64,000 nucleotides of DNA from Populus alba (taxonomy: Eukaryota; Streptophyta; Magnoliopsida; Malpighiales; Salicaceae), in assembly GCF_005239225.2 (NCBI RefSeq), contig NC_133289.1, positions 8,253,501-8,317,500 of the forward strand, given 5' to 3'. Below the pieces are notes generated by a model. The model made no database searches, had not been told where the DNA came from, and saw only the letters and a program-made list of their open reading frames with translations. The number at the start of each line of letters is the position of its first letter. Positions within the stretch are counted from its first letter, which is position 1. Positions 50,788 to 62,900 of this stretch are shown in pieces. The position numbers and the translations under genes are program-made.

Positions 50788-53700
50788 TCAAACAGGACCC
50801 AATTCTTCAATGGAGATTTTTCGAGGGACCTTCAGATTTATTTGACTTGTATCCCATCCAGCTGCATCTAGCTGCTGCATGAAATCCTCAAACTTAACCT
50901 CCATTTCCAGTAGGCTTTGTGCAAGCTGATCATAATCACTATCAGAACTGCGGTTGTCAAAACTTTTCCAGTTTTCATGTAACCAATAAGTCTGCCACAC
51001 GCTGCGCAAAACGGACATACTAGTAGCTCCTACCTGCATGGAACTAGGAGGTTTCTTTGAGCTGAGGATATTAATCACTTATTCACCCACAAATCATTCC
51101 AGCTTGTTTTCTTGCGTACCTTGAATGACACCAAGACCTCAAAGTCTGTTTTCAGCTGGTTCACAACAAGAAAATGTTTCTCCTTTGCATATAGTTTCAG
51201 GAGCATCTTTATCTGTTCGGACAAAAAGAAACCTGAACATTAGAGATCCAGATTTGAGCTTCAACAGGCTACATTTAAAATGCCCCACCGAACCCCAAAA
51301 TGGAGATATTCTCTGCTTTTCTGCTGCTTAAGTTACCAAACATTCTTCATTAATAAAAGTTTTCCTATTCATGATGGTCTCAGCTTTTACGATAAGAAGC
51401 TCTTCTCCAAAAAATTATTTCAATGATCAAAGAGGTATATTTCTCTTCCAAGTTTCTAACGGGAAAAAAAATAAAAATAACCATGCATGAGAAAACATCT
51501 CAAACTAAGTTCAAATGAAGGAGATGGCATTGAAAACCTTGCCATACAAAAAGAACAAGTGTGTCGTAATAGTGCAATAATATTTCTGCAGACATAAAGT
51601 TGCCTTTCCTAACTGCTTTGGTAAATTACAAATAAGCCTATGTTGAAACAATACAGCTTAAAGCTGACTTTATCAACATTGTTGATTTACCTTTATAACT
51701 ACTTCATGTTTTATTTGAATAGCAGTTATTAATTTGATTAGCACACACTTTAAGCTTACAAGGTATCTAATAGCAAAGGCAAAAAACTTATATATCAGAA
51801 GAAAAAAGAAAGGTAAAAGAAAATGCTTAGAAATTCACTGGGTCTTGTGAAATTCATGTCTATCCCCCTCAAAACATACCATGGAGCTTTAGATGGATTC
51901 ATTTATAATAGATGAGGTAAGCAAAGGTACACCTTGGCAACAGATCTCTCACCACCAATCATCTCCTCTAAAGGCACACCAAAAATAATTCGTGGTCTAG
52001 TGAATGTCTCCCATGATAAAATGTTTTCATCCTGGTTGCAATCAACACAACCTGAACAAATAGAGTTTGATTTTTGTTGCAAAATGAGCAAATTTATGCG
52101 AACAAGAGACTTGAAAGTGTAAGAAATTTACCCAGAACACGAGATTGCAAAATATGTGATTTTATCAATATACGAGCACGCTTGAGATTTATCTATAAAA
52201 GAGCAAGCCAAAATGAATATCTCAGCAATGATTCAAACATGAAAGTTTAATAATTCCCCAAGGTGAACAGATTGCCACGTTCAGTGTGGTTCAATCCATC
52301 TGCCTCACAAGAGGTTGTCCACCATAAGCATCCAGGAGAAAAAGAACTGAACATTTAGCTTTCTTACTGTGTCAAATCGCAGAACTGAAAGTGATTGATA
52401 ACGCAACCAAAGATGCAGAAGCCGCATGCTCATCCATGTTGATGTCAGCAATGGAAAGGATTTTACAAGGCCAGGTGTATCCTGCATTCATATATCACAA
52501 TTCTAACACTCAATTAAATGCATCATAAAAAAACCATGATATTTGTTTAATAACTGAAATTACTAACTAAAAAATAAAAATTCATCTTCCGGAACTATAA
52601 CACATACCAGGATCAGTATGCCCAGTGCAAGGCCAAGCAGCTGTGCACCTACTTCCCAAACTTCCTCCTGACACATTCAATCCATAATCATCAGGAAAAC
52701 ACTATGTTTTGTTTTGCTGAGAACCCATACATCATTGATTCAAGACAGAAAATATCAGTCAAAGTCCAGCTCATATACATATTCCCTTTGTATTCTTCCA
52801 ATAGTAAAGTAGAAAAGTAGAAGTGAAAAAAAGAACATTTTAAATATCAACATAAGGCTTACAATTTCCTCTATCAAAAGATTCAAAAATAAATCAACTT
52901 CTGTACTTTCAACAAAAATAAATCACCTTTTATACTTTCAACAAATAGAACAACAGTAATCCTAGTATAATTGCACAATACATCTGGAGCATCAATATTT
53001 CTAAAGTCAAGAAATACTCCAGGGTTCAGAACATGAAGCCCGCATTACTCTTTGTTGAGTAACCTACAACAATTATTGATGAATATTGCAAGCAAGAGAA
53101 AACAAGAAAGAACACAAGATTTAAAATGGTTTGGCAATGTGCCTACATCCACATGAGCAAGGAGATTTTATTTCACTATATGTCAATTTAGGATTACATA
53201 ATGTATATTTATAGTAAACCCTAAACTGCCTAGGGTGTATGGTAATTTTCTAATAATACTCCTTTACCGTACTGGCATTGCCCCCGTACCCCCCAACCTA
53301 TCAATCGTACCTGACAATAAAAAAGTAAATAACATCCCAGAAAGGCAGATGTTTTCATTCCGCTCCACACTGGCTTCTGTCTATGAGCCACAAACTACAA
53401 CACTCTCCCCATTACTAAGCAGCTTCAGCAATGCTTTACACTTTGAAAACTTCTCTACTGATTCCAAAATTAAATTTTACTCATTGAGCGGTCAACAACA
53501 AAATCATATTAATATCAACATTAATATTGGTTTTTTGTTGCCTTGCATCCTAAGCAACACTTCTGATGCTAATGTAATTAAATTTTACTCTTATACATGC
53601 TATTTCCAAATGTTTGCAAGGTAGTTCAGAGAATCAGAACATAGTAAGCACCCAATACCAATTGGTTAACTATATTATATTGTTTTCACATAAAAGTAAT

Positions 53701-56471
53701 TTTTTTTTAACCAACAAGGAAACGGTCCAGCTTACAGTAAATCCAAGTATACCTTTGCTGCTACCTCTCCCAGATTTCCAGAGACCGCAAAATGATTTTG
53801 AATCACACGGAATGAAGGATCTTTCAGTCCTCTTGCTACAGCCTGTTTAAAACCATGGTACATTTTATAGATTATTTATCAGTTATTATGCATGTTTGAA
53901 CAGTGTATTTAAAAGAAAAAAGACAATCACACCGTGGAGAAATTGATTTCTACAAAAATAATGGGTACTTCTGATGCACAGAATTGGCCATGTTTTGCTC
54001 CCAACAGACTTATCTTGTAACCATTATACACAATTTAATAAAGGGTGTAGTTTCTTCAATAACTTGCATAATGTGATTCCAGTTAGCACATCAATGGCAA
54101 TGCTGAAGACTAAAAATAAATTTAAGAAACAGCATGATAGTTGTGTTTATTATCATGGTTTGGTTTCAAGCAAATACATTGATGGTCTTCTAAATAAATA
54201 AATATTGTTAGAAGCAGCACTTTCATAACATGACATAGATGGAAGTATGGAAACACGAGAAAGGGGTAAGTTAGAAATGAGTGCATTCATGGAAACGTGG
54301 AGATGTCACCTATTGAGGATGAGTTGATGGATGTTGGCTGCGATGGCCTGACCATATCCAACACTGGCCTAAGGATCTATTGGTGAAGAAGAGCAGTCAA
54401 ATTCAAGTAGGTGGACAAAAAAGGACGCAATATCATAACTTATGGAGATTTTAGTCCTTGATATTGCCAATGATGAAGGAAGATGCATGTAGCCTACCCT
54501 GATTAGATTGGGAATGCAGCTTACTTGAGGTGAGTCTAAATATCATTTAAGAGCTACAGATACCATAACTTTCAAGAGAGCTAACTACTAAGTAAAACTC
54601 TTGGTTGCTCTGAACTCAACAGACAAAACTGGCTTCCATATCACCTCTTCTTCTCCCTCTCTAATCCATGTCTGTCTGGCAAGATAGATTTTTCTGTTTT
54701 AACAAAAAGGGAAAACCATGTTTCCAAGATAATCTGTGTTTTCTAGTGTATGTGTGTCTGATCTCAGTACAGAATGGAAAAAAAAAAAATACATCCCTAT
54801 GCAATGAAGCATGACTTTCTACCATGTGTACAAGTTGCATTTGAGCCTACCCCTGACACTTGTGACATGTCCAACATTTCACACTGTTTCTTGTGATCTA
54901 TATAATGTGCTATGCTAAAGAAAAGCTCGGGATGGATTGCAGTAGAGACCACATGCAAAGAAGCCTACCTAGGAAGTGCATTTTCTTTTCCGCTGAAAAC
55001 TATAAAAAATAACAAAGGATGGAGGGTATAAATAAAGAACTTTAAAAGAGAATACCTTGGTCAAGTTTCCAAGAGAAGCTAATGGTAGAAAATAGGCAGG
55101 ATATACTTGAGTGGTAAGATCAAAGATGCTGCATAATGGAACAAAAAACATTGATAAATCTTGTGCGCATATTTCATTTTGATGCTCTTCTACTCAAACA
55201 AAAAGCTAGAACACAAACCTCCCAGCACTGCCAATGAAATCCGCATACATGCGCCATTGTTTTGGATCATCATCAAAAAGATCTCCAAACCGTCCACCTA
55301 GAAAAACATACAATAGTCATTGAAACCATTTAACACAGAACCTGTATTTATTCAATTACTTGTTCCTAAAACACTTCTTATAATTTTCAGACCAATGAAT
55401 AACCGCCCTAGAGCACCAATGCCATCCTTTGAAACCCATCTGCAGAAACAATTGCAAAACCTACAGCTCAGTCCAATAAAAGACTAATTTTTTGCACTCC
55501 AAAAAATGAACACTAGTCTGATGCGTTGAATATCTAAGCAACCGATGCAAATAAACATTAATTCACCTGATAGCGGCAGCAGAAGCAGCAGCGGCAGTTC
55601 CTGTGAAAGAGCCAGCACCAACAGCCTGAAAAGGTAGTACATAGAAATTCATATCAGTATGCATAAATATTGCCAGAGCTAAAGTCACATTTTGAGATAT
55701 TTCGCAATAATTAAAAGAAAATGAAAAAAAAAACATAGAACACCTTACACCCCTAATGGATCATGACCTAAGGTGTAGAACAAGAATGTGAAGCAACAAA
55801 GTAAACTAGGAAAGAGTATGATCCTAGAAAACATACCCATGCAAAATTAACTGCCTGAGTTAGATTGACATGCCTTAAGAAGACTTGATGTGACTAAAGT
55901 GTGGCATATCCACCCAGTAATGTTGGTAGGAAACTGTAACACCATATACTGCAAGTAGTCATCCGAAACCGACCCTGCGTTTAGATTGAAGAATAGTAAG
56001 AAACAAAGCTATTACATGGAAAAAAAACAAAAGAGGGGTTATCGAATGGTGACCTGGAAAGCCAGCAGGTAGAATAAAATCTTTGAGAATATCCGGAAGC
56101 CAGGACAATCCGGCTTCAGACAAACGTGAATCCTCGAAGCTATGATTTTCAGAGCCATTATTCTCAAGAAAACCTTGTAGTTGCACGGCGTCGTCTAATG
56201 TATATCTTTTAGCAGTTCCATTTCCATATCTCTCCAACAAAATCACCTCGTTATCAGGCTTTTCTTGAAGACTGGGATGTTGTACGGAGGAACAACAGAG
56301 AGTTTGGAAGTGGTGCGCTTTCTTTCTCGTGCGGGTTTTCGAAGATTCAAAAGCGAGTCCAGGGGATGAGATTTGCAAGGGGTACGACATTTCAGCTTCA
56401 AAATTGTTGGAGTTTGAGAGGATTTTTTGGCCCGCAATTTTCAGAGAAGACGCTAATATCTCTCTCTTCAT
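50788..56471 (-). CDS. RUS5: Root UV-B sensitive family protein (DUF647), RUS5-like
   Basis: Thirteen exons fit 519 residues: 56054-56471, 55874-55974, 55567-55625, 55393-55439, 55219-55297, 55056-55128, 53753-53842, 52608-52667, 52368-52481, 52132-52192, 51933-52051, 51120-51212, 50788-51033; phases agree at every joint. The DUF647 core spans about residues 120-370 (FILPAGFPG, SDDYLQYMVLQFPTNITGWI, KDGIGALGRLF, DPKQWRMYADFIGSAGSIFD). The end is conserved (AGWDTSQINLKVPRKISIEE). Met28 (MSYPLQISSPGL) is an alternative start that would expose a plastid-type transit peptide. RUS1 and RUS2 act in early seedling UV-B and auxin responses; the role of RUS5 is poorly known. Intron 2 begins with GC, not GT. 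Intron 6 is long and carries repeat DNA. The gene looks intact. Confidence 0.93.
53040..53265. repeat. Repeat insert in RUS5 intron 6
   Basis: Contains GGTTTGGCAATGTGCCTACA (53130-53149) followed by TCCACATGAGC, a wording I associate with LTR or TRIM-type plant repeats. Limits are approximate and no target duplication was identified. Confidence 0.4.
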
Positions 56472-59024
56472 AGCCAGTTTCTATCTAGACAGCTCTTGCA
56501 TTACACGACATGTCATTTGATCGAGCACAGCATTTTAATAGGACGGAGGAATTATTCAGCATATCGGAAAATATACTCCTCTCTCTTGTGAAAAACATTA
56601 AATTATTAGATTAAATTAAAATAATTGATGTAATTTAGATGAAATTTCTTTTGAATTAAATAATTGAAATATATTGGGTATATTTTTTAAAAAATTTAGA
56701 TTAATTAATAATGTATTTTAAATGATATTTTGTTAAATAACACTTAATTCTTACTCTATCATCCAATAAAATTATGGATTTTTTTTTATATAATTTTAGC
56801 AAGTGTTCATTATGTTAGCTCATAATAGCCAATTTTTTATATTTAATTTATTGATTTATTACTATTATTTATTTGTGTTACAATATAATTAAATAAGAAT
56901 AGTTTCAAAAAAATAAACTTATTAAACCTAGTCGAGTCTATGTCATGAATCACGGATTTGACAAATTAACCGAAATTGATTTAATATATTGTCAACTTAA
57001 TATTTATATATTTAAAAGATATTACTTGAATTCTTTTCAATTGAACCAAAATTTTTTATCAATATATTTTTTTGTGTTGCCTTTTAATTCATCAATCCCT
57101 GGATAATTTAATTTGAACTTCAAGTTAAGCAAGGACTCAAATCAGAAAGTTTCAATTTTGATGGTAAAATTAAATTTGATGAAACTTTCAAAATATCTTT
57201 GTCACATTATATAAATATTATACTATTTTTATATTTTTTAATATATTTACATTAAAATTATTAGGATTATATTTTTTAATTAAAATTTATTTTTGAGATG
57301 TTTATAGAATGTTGTATAAAAAATAAATGTTCTAGAGAGAGATGAGATGGGGGACAAAGAAGTTTTAGTTTGAGAAGTGTTTTTTATCCTTATTTTAAAT
57401 GGTCTTAATTTTTTTGGTATTTCTTCTCGATGCTTTTGTCCATTTTCTCTCTTGCTGTCACTGTCTCTTTGTATACCTCACAAACCCAGCTCAAAAATCC
57501 TTCTTTTCCCTCTTTTCTTCCATTATCTCACATAATCTCTCTATTTTAGTGGATTTCGTAAGGAAGTTTTAAGAAAAATGAAGCAGAGAAGCTTCCTCTC
57601 TCTCTAAAAACATTCATGGTTATTGGAAACAATATTTTATGGGCTGATTTTTTTTTCTTATTCTAAATATGATATTGATATTTCATTTTTATAATCATGT
57701 ATTGCCAAAGTTTTTATTCATTTTATTTAGTGTTGATGTCAACTTTAAATTATATTATTAATTAAATTAAATTTATTAAATTCAGTTAAATCATTAATAG
57801 ATATAATATTTTTCTTACTTTATTAAAAAAAAAAAGCGTCTGAACTTTTTTTTTTTTTTTACATCAGTAAAAATTTAACTTAATGCACCTGTATAGGAAT
57901 CTCTCTCTTTTGTGTGTCCTCCGTTTCTCTTTTTTATAATACGAAATTTTCGGTTTCTACTAGGAGACGCTCTCTCTAGCTTCACATTCAAGCATCCTTT
58001 TCAAAAAAATAAAAAAATAAAAAAAATTGAACTTTCATTCAAAACGGAGTTCTGACTGTCAAATAATTGAAGTGATTTTTCTCTCAAATAACGTCGTTTT
58101 GGTTTTCTTCTTCTTCTTATTTTTACGGGCAGACCTCCGCGTGCAGGCCCGGGTTCTGGCCCAAGTATGCATGCCTGACATGAATGAGCCCATAGATGAG
58201 TGACCGCCTTTTCCTCGGAACTCCAAAGGCCCTCTTTTGTGGAGAAAGCTTAGAGACCCGAGAGCGTTGACTGGTGAACGTGAATGCTTGCTTAACTGGG
58301 AAAAGGACTCTTCAACTCTTTTTTTCTTTATTTATTTTATAAATCAACTTGAAAATATTTTATTATTTATAAAAAATGGTTTCTTCAATAAAATAAAATA
58401 TCTCAAGATAATAAGGAAGCACAAGTATAATAAAGTATTAATTCTAGAATTTTGGAAAAAAAATTCCTTGATACACTTCTCTTTTATTTGAAAAGAAGAT
58501 TATAACCGTTATGTTTAGAAACAACGAAGCTCATTCATCCATCTCGAACAAATGAGAGAATTTACCATTCTTTCATCTTCATGCAGTATGACTCCATCTA
58601 AATTAAGAAAGTTATTAGGCTAACAATATATTTGCATATCAAATTTAGTAAATTCTGTTTTTAGACGAAGTCGTTTCCGCTGATTTCAAAAAAGAAATCA
58701 GCTTCTTCTGTTAGGAAACCTGAATCTAAGATCCTCAATTACACAAAAACATTTTTCATTGATGATGCAATGAATACAACAAATCGACTGGGCCTATATT
58801 ATAAGCTACCCTGACTAGCACGTAACCATCTTGCGAAAAAAAAAGCCCCAGCAAAACTTACCGGCAGCTAAGAATCCTAGCAAATCATGCTTGCATGCAA
58901 TTGCCAAAATCATAATTCCTACACGAACATGTTCCTCAAGCGCTAGATGATGCCTGCAACAAAAATAGAGTGGAACCACCATAACGGTTCATAACAATTC
59001 AAAGAAATCCATTATCGGGATGGT
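56472..59024. other. Spacer between RUS5 and TAAC
   Basis: AT-rich with CT and GA tracts near 57330, 57470-57605 and 57900-57980. A GC-richer block at 58125-58260 is open for 84 codons (58237-58491) but the frame quickly turns AT-rich and is not convincing. The RUS5 promoter should lie at the left end and the TAAC 3' untranslated region at the right end. Confidence 0.35.
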
Positions 59025-59726
59025 TCAATTACTGGCATCCTGGCTTTGTTTATGGCGGTTTTTCTCCACAATTCTCTGAAACTCTTTCTCACTGGCTGCA
59101 ATTAGACGCTTCACGATATCAAAAGTGGTAAGCCTAATGCTGCAGCGGAAGAGAGGAAAGTAGATTCATGTCAGCAAAGGAGGAAATTTGTTATGAAATG
59201 AACTCGTTTTGTGGTGGGCCCATATATCCTTCATGTACGGGGAACACATAATCTCCACAGTGCCAACAACATTAGGGCACTGTTAAGAGTGTCTATGAAA
59301 TTAAGTTTCATAAACCTAGATGGTACAAATTAAAAAAGTCAAAGTGCCTATGGACCAAAGAATTTTACAAAAGAAAGAAACATGTGCCTTTTGATACAGG
59401 TACAGACAGCACAATGGATGAGTTGCAAAGCCAAATATGGCACGGTTATTCTTATATGTGGGTTCCATAATTTTAGATTTTCTATGCCAGATGTGATTAA
59501 CACAGTATCAGCTAACTATCAAATGATCTAGTATTCCCGGATCAAAGAAAACTAGAAGCTCATCAGTTTCCAAACAAAATAAGACATCATATTGAAGGAT
59601 GTTTCCATGAAAATATATCAAATAATGAAACAGGAATGTAAGCGAACCTGCTATTTGGAAGGTTCTTCAATGCATTGGGCAAAAAACCCCTATACAAGCC
59701 TATAACTCCATCACGCTGCACGATTC
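59025..59726 (-). CDS. TAAC: Thylakoid ADP/ATP carrier, last two exons (partial gene)
   Basis: Two exons of a mitochondrial-carrier-family protein: 59648-59726 (GIVQRDGVIGLYRGFLPNAL, then KNLPNS) and 59025-59139 (IRLTTFDIVKRLIAASEKEF, ending KQSQDASN). They form the end of the third carrier repeat and the hydrophilic tail; the split serine codon joins them in phase. The sequence matches the C-terminus of Arabidopsis TAAC (At5g01500), which exchanges ATP and ADP across plastid membranes. Upstream exons are absent from the window: a Ty1/copia element begins about 265 bases upstream of the penultimate exon, and the rest must lie beyond 64000 if the gene is intact. Confidence 0.85.
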
Positions 59727-59991
59727 CTGCATCAACAAGACCAAATTAGATTTGATCCCTCAGTCACCAAAATAAATTGCAAGAGGAAATTAATAGCATA
59801 TGATTTTGGTTCGATTTAAGATATATGACCTATATCAAGACTTGAACCTTTACCCAAGAGCCCTTAGGATTTAAGTGATACCACTCAAACAAGGGCTACA
59901 GCCACATGAAAAATTAAGAGGCACTATTATTTCATAAGACCTAGGAAATCTATGTTGAGTTGATAAATGAGAAATGCATAAGCTGCCTTCC

Positions 59992-62900
59992 TGTTGAATG
60001 CACAGACAGAAAATCACACAATAGATGAAAGCTGGATGTTTAAGACGCAAGAAATTAACAATGAATAGTTCAATCTTCATTAGGCTCTTGCTCTGGTTTA
60101 TATAGAAGTACCGAGCAGAGAAAACAAGGAAAAAACTTGACATGCTATACGCATGTGAGCTGGAATGGAAAATAACAGAAAACAAATTGAAAAACCAATT
60201 ACTAATAACAGAAATAGCTAACTAAACAAACTGTGACTGAAATACCCTTTCAAACCCTCCCTTAAGCCTAATTGCTGCAGCAACAATTAGCTTAAGTCTG
60301 CAAGATCACAAACCCCAAGTGAATTTCGAAGCCTCTGAAAATCTTCAGCCTTTAAGGGCTTAGTCATTATATCAGCCAATTGATCCCTACTTCCACAGTG
60401 CACCAAGTCGATCAGCCCTTCTTTAGTGAGATTTCTCAAGAAGTGATATCTCACATCTATGTGTTTACTACGTCCATGCATCACGGGATTTTTTGAAAGC
60501 TTAATTGTGGAACTATTGTCACACCATATGCGAGTGCAATATTCATCATTATACCTCAGCTCCTTTAATATCCTCTTTATCCATATGGCTTGACACGTAC
60601 ACATTGCCGCGGCCACAAATTCAGCTTCAGTTATGGATAAAGTGACAATTGGTTCTTTCTTTGAACACCATGATACTGCACCAAAATTCAACAGGAAGAC
60701 ATAACCACTTGTACTCTTCCTATCCTCCACATCTCCAGCATAATCGCTGTCTGTATAGACCCGTAATTCACCATTCCCATCCTTTCTATAGTAGATACCA
60801 TAGCTCACTGTCCCCTTCAAATACCGAAGTGCTCTCTTTATAGTCTGAAGATGTAAGTTAGTGGGTTTTGCCATATACCTGCTTACCAAACATGTGACAA
60901 ACATCATGTCTGGTCGTGTGGCTGTGAGGTACATCAAACTCCCCACTAATTGTTTGAAATGTGTCTCATCTACTGGAGTTCCATCCTTATCTTTGCTGAT
61001 TTTAACTCCCGGAATAATTGGACTGCTCACTTCGTTACTTTCCAACATCCCAAATTTTGTTAGAATCTCCAATGCGTATTTTCGTTGACAAATGAAAATA
61101 CCATCTTCCCTTTGCACCACCTCAATTCCAAGAAAGAAATGCATATTTCCCAAGTCAGACATGTCAAATTCTTTCAACATTGAACTTTTGAATTCAGCCA
61201 ACATGTCATAGTCATCACCAGTGAAAATTAGATCATCAACATAAACACTAACAATCACAATCTTACCCCCTTTACCTTGTTTTGTGAACAATGTTTGCTC
61301 ACTTTCGCATTTCTGGAATCCTTCCTTAAGAAAGTATGCTTCAATCCGGTGAAACCAAGCTCGCGGAGCCTGTTTTAACCCATACAAGGCTTTGTGCAAC
61401 TTGTAGACCATCTGCTCCTTTCCTCTCTTTATGTATCCCTTTGGTTGTTCAACGTAAACATTTTCGCATAACTCCCCATGAAGAAAAGCAGACTTCACAT
61501 CAAATTGGCCTATTTTCCATCCCTTCTGCGCAGCCATGGATATAATCATCCTCACTGTATCCATTCTAGCTACTGGTGCGAATACTTCAGTATAGTCTAT
61601 ACCAGCCTTTTGCGAGTACCCTTTTGCCACCAGGCGCGCCTTGTGTTTTGCAATTTCCCCATCTTCATTGTACTTGGTTTTATAAACCCATTTTACCCCA
61701 ATCTTTTTGACATCAGCTGGTAAGTCTACTAGTGACCAAGTGTTATTTTTCTCAATGGACTGAATCTCATTGTCCATTGCCCGTACCCACTTCTCTTCTT
61801 TCACAGCTTCTTCATAGTAAACTGGATCCTCTGCTGCCATCTGCATGACATACACCTCATCTTCACTCAAACCTTCTCCATCCACATAATCTGTCATCCA
61901 TGCTGGGGCATGACATGTTCTCCCTTCAGTCTCATCATTACCCCTTTCTATCACAGCAGTAACATCTTCATTTCCTTCTACCTCAACTTCAGCTGCAACT
62001 TCAGCTGTAACTTCATTTTCCCTCACACTTTGTTGGCCTTCACTGCTGCTGACTTCTTCACTTTCTTCCCCACTGTCAGTTTCAACAGCCCCTTCATTTT
62101 CTCCTTCTTGATGCTCACCCCATTCTAGGTCCAACAGAATCTGTTCCTGGAATTTTTCACCCCAATCCCACTCCTTCTCTTCTTCAAAAGATACATCCCT
62201 GCTCACCACCACCCTCTTTTCTATAGGATCATACAACCTATAGCCCTTGGTCTCTTCACTGTATCCAAGCAGAATACAAATGAAGCTACGGTTGTCCAGT
62301 TTGCCCCTCTTTTCGTGTGGAATGTGGACATGTGCAACACATCCAAACACACGAAAATGTTCCACAGTAGGTTTCAACCCAGTCCATGCCTCCTGAGGTG
62401 TCACCTCTTTCACTGCTGCAGATGGACATCGGTTCAACACATAGCAGCTCCACATTACAGCTTCAGGCCAAAAACTCTTAGGCATCTTCTTGTCTGCCAA
62501 CAAGCAACGGACCATGTTCATCATGGTTTGGTTCTTCCTTTCAGCCACGCCATTTTGTTGTGGCGTGTATGCAGCAGTTAACTGCCTTTTGATTCCATTT
62601 TGCTTACAGAAATCAATGAACTCCTTTGAATTAAACTCTCCCCCATTGTCTGTTCTTAAACACTTCAAAGGTAGTTCTTTCTCCTTTTCAACTAGCTTAT
62701 GAAAAGCTTTGAATTTCTGAAATGCTTCACTCTTCTCTACTAACAAATATACCCATGACTTTCTGCTATAATCATCAATAAAACATAGCATATATCTCTT
62801 CCCCCCATTAGACCTTGGTGAGATAGGACCACAAATATCTGCATGAATTAACTCTAGTGGCTGTGATGCTCTCCATATGCTTTTCTTAGGGATTATATTC

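Noticed and set aside
53601..54201. Plus-strand frames within the RUS5 intron region
   Set aside because: They overlap RUS5 exon 7 in antisense or lie in intron sequence without any domain.
59871..60185. 104-codon minus-strand frame between TAAC and the copia polyprotein
   Set aside because: Most of it lies in the inferred copia 3' LTR and includes its promoter region; it is not a gene.
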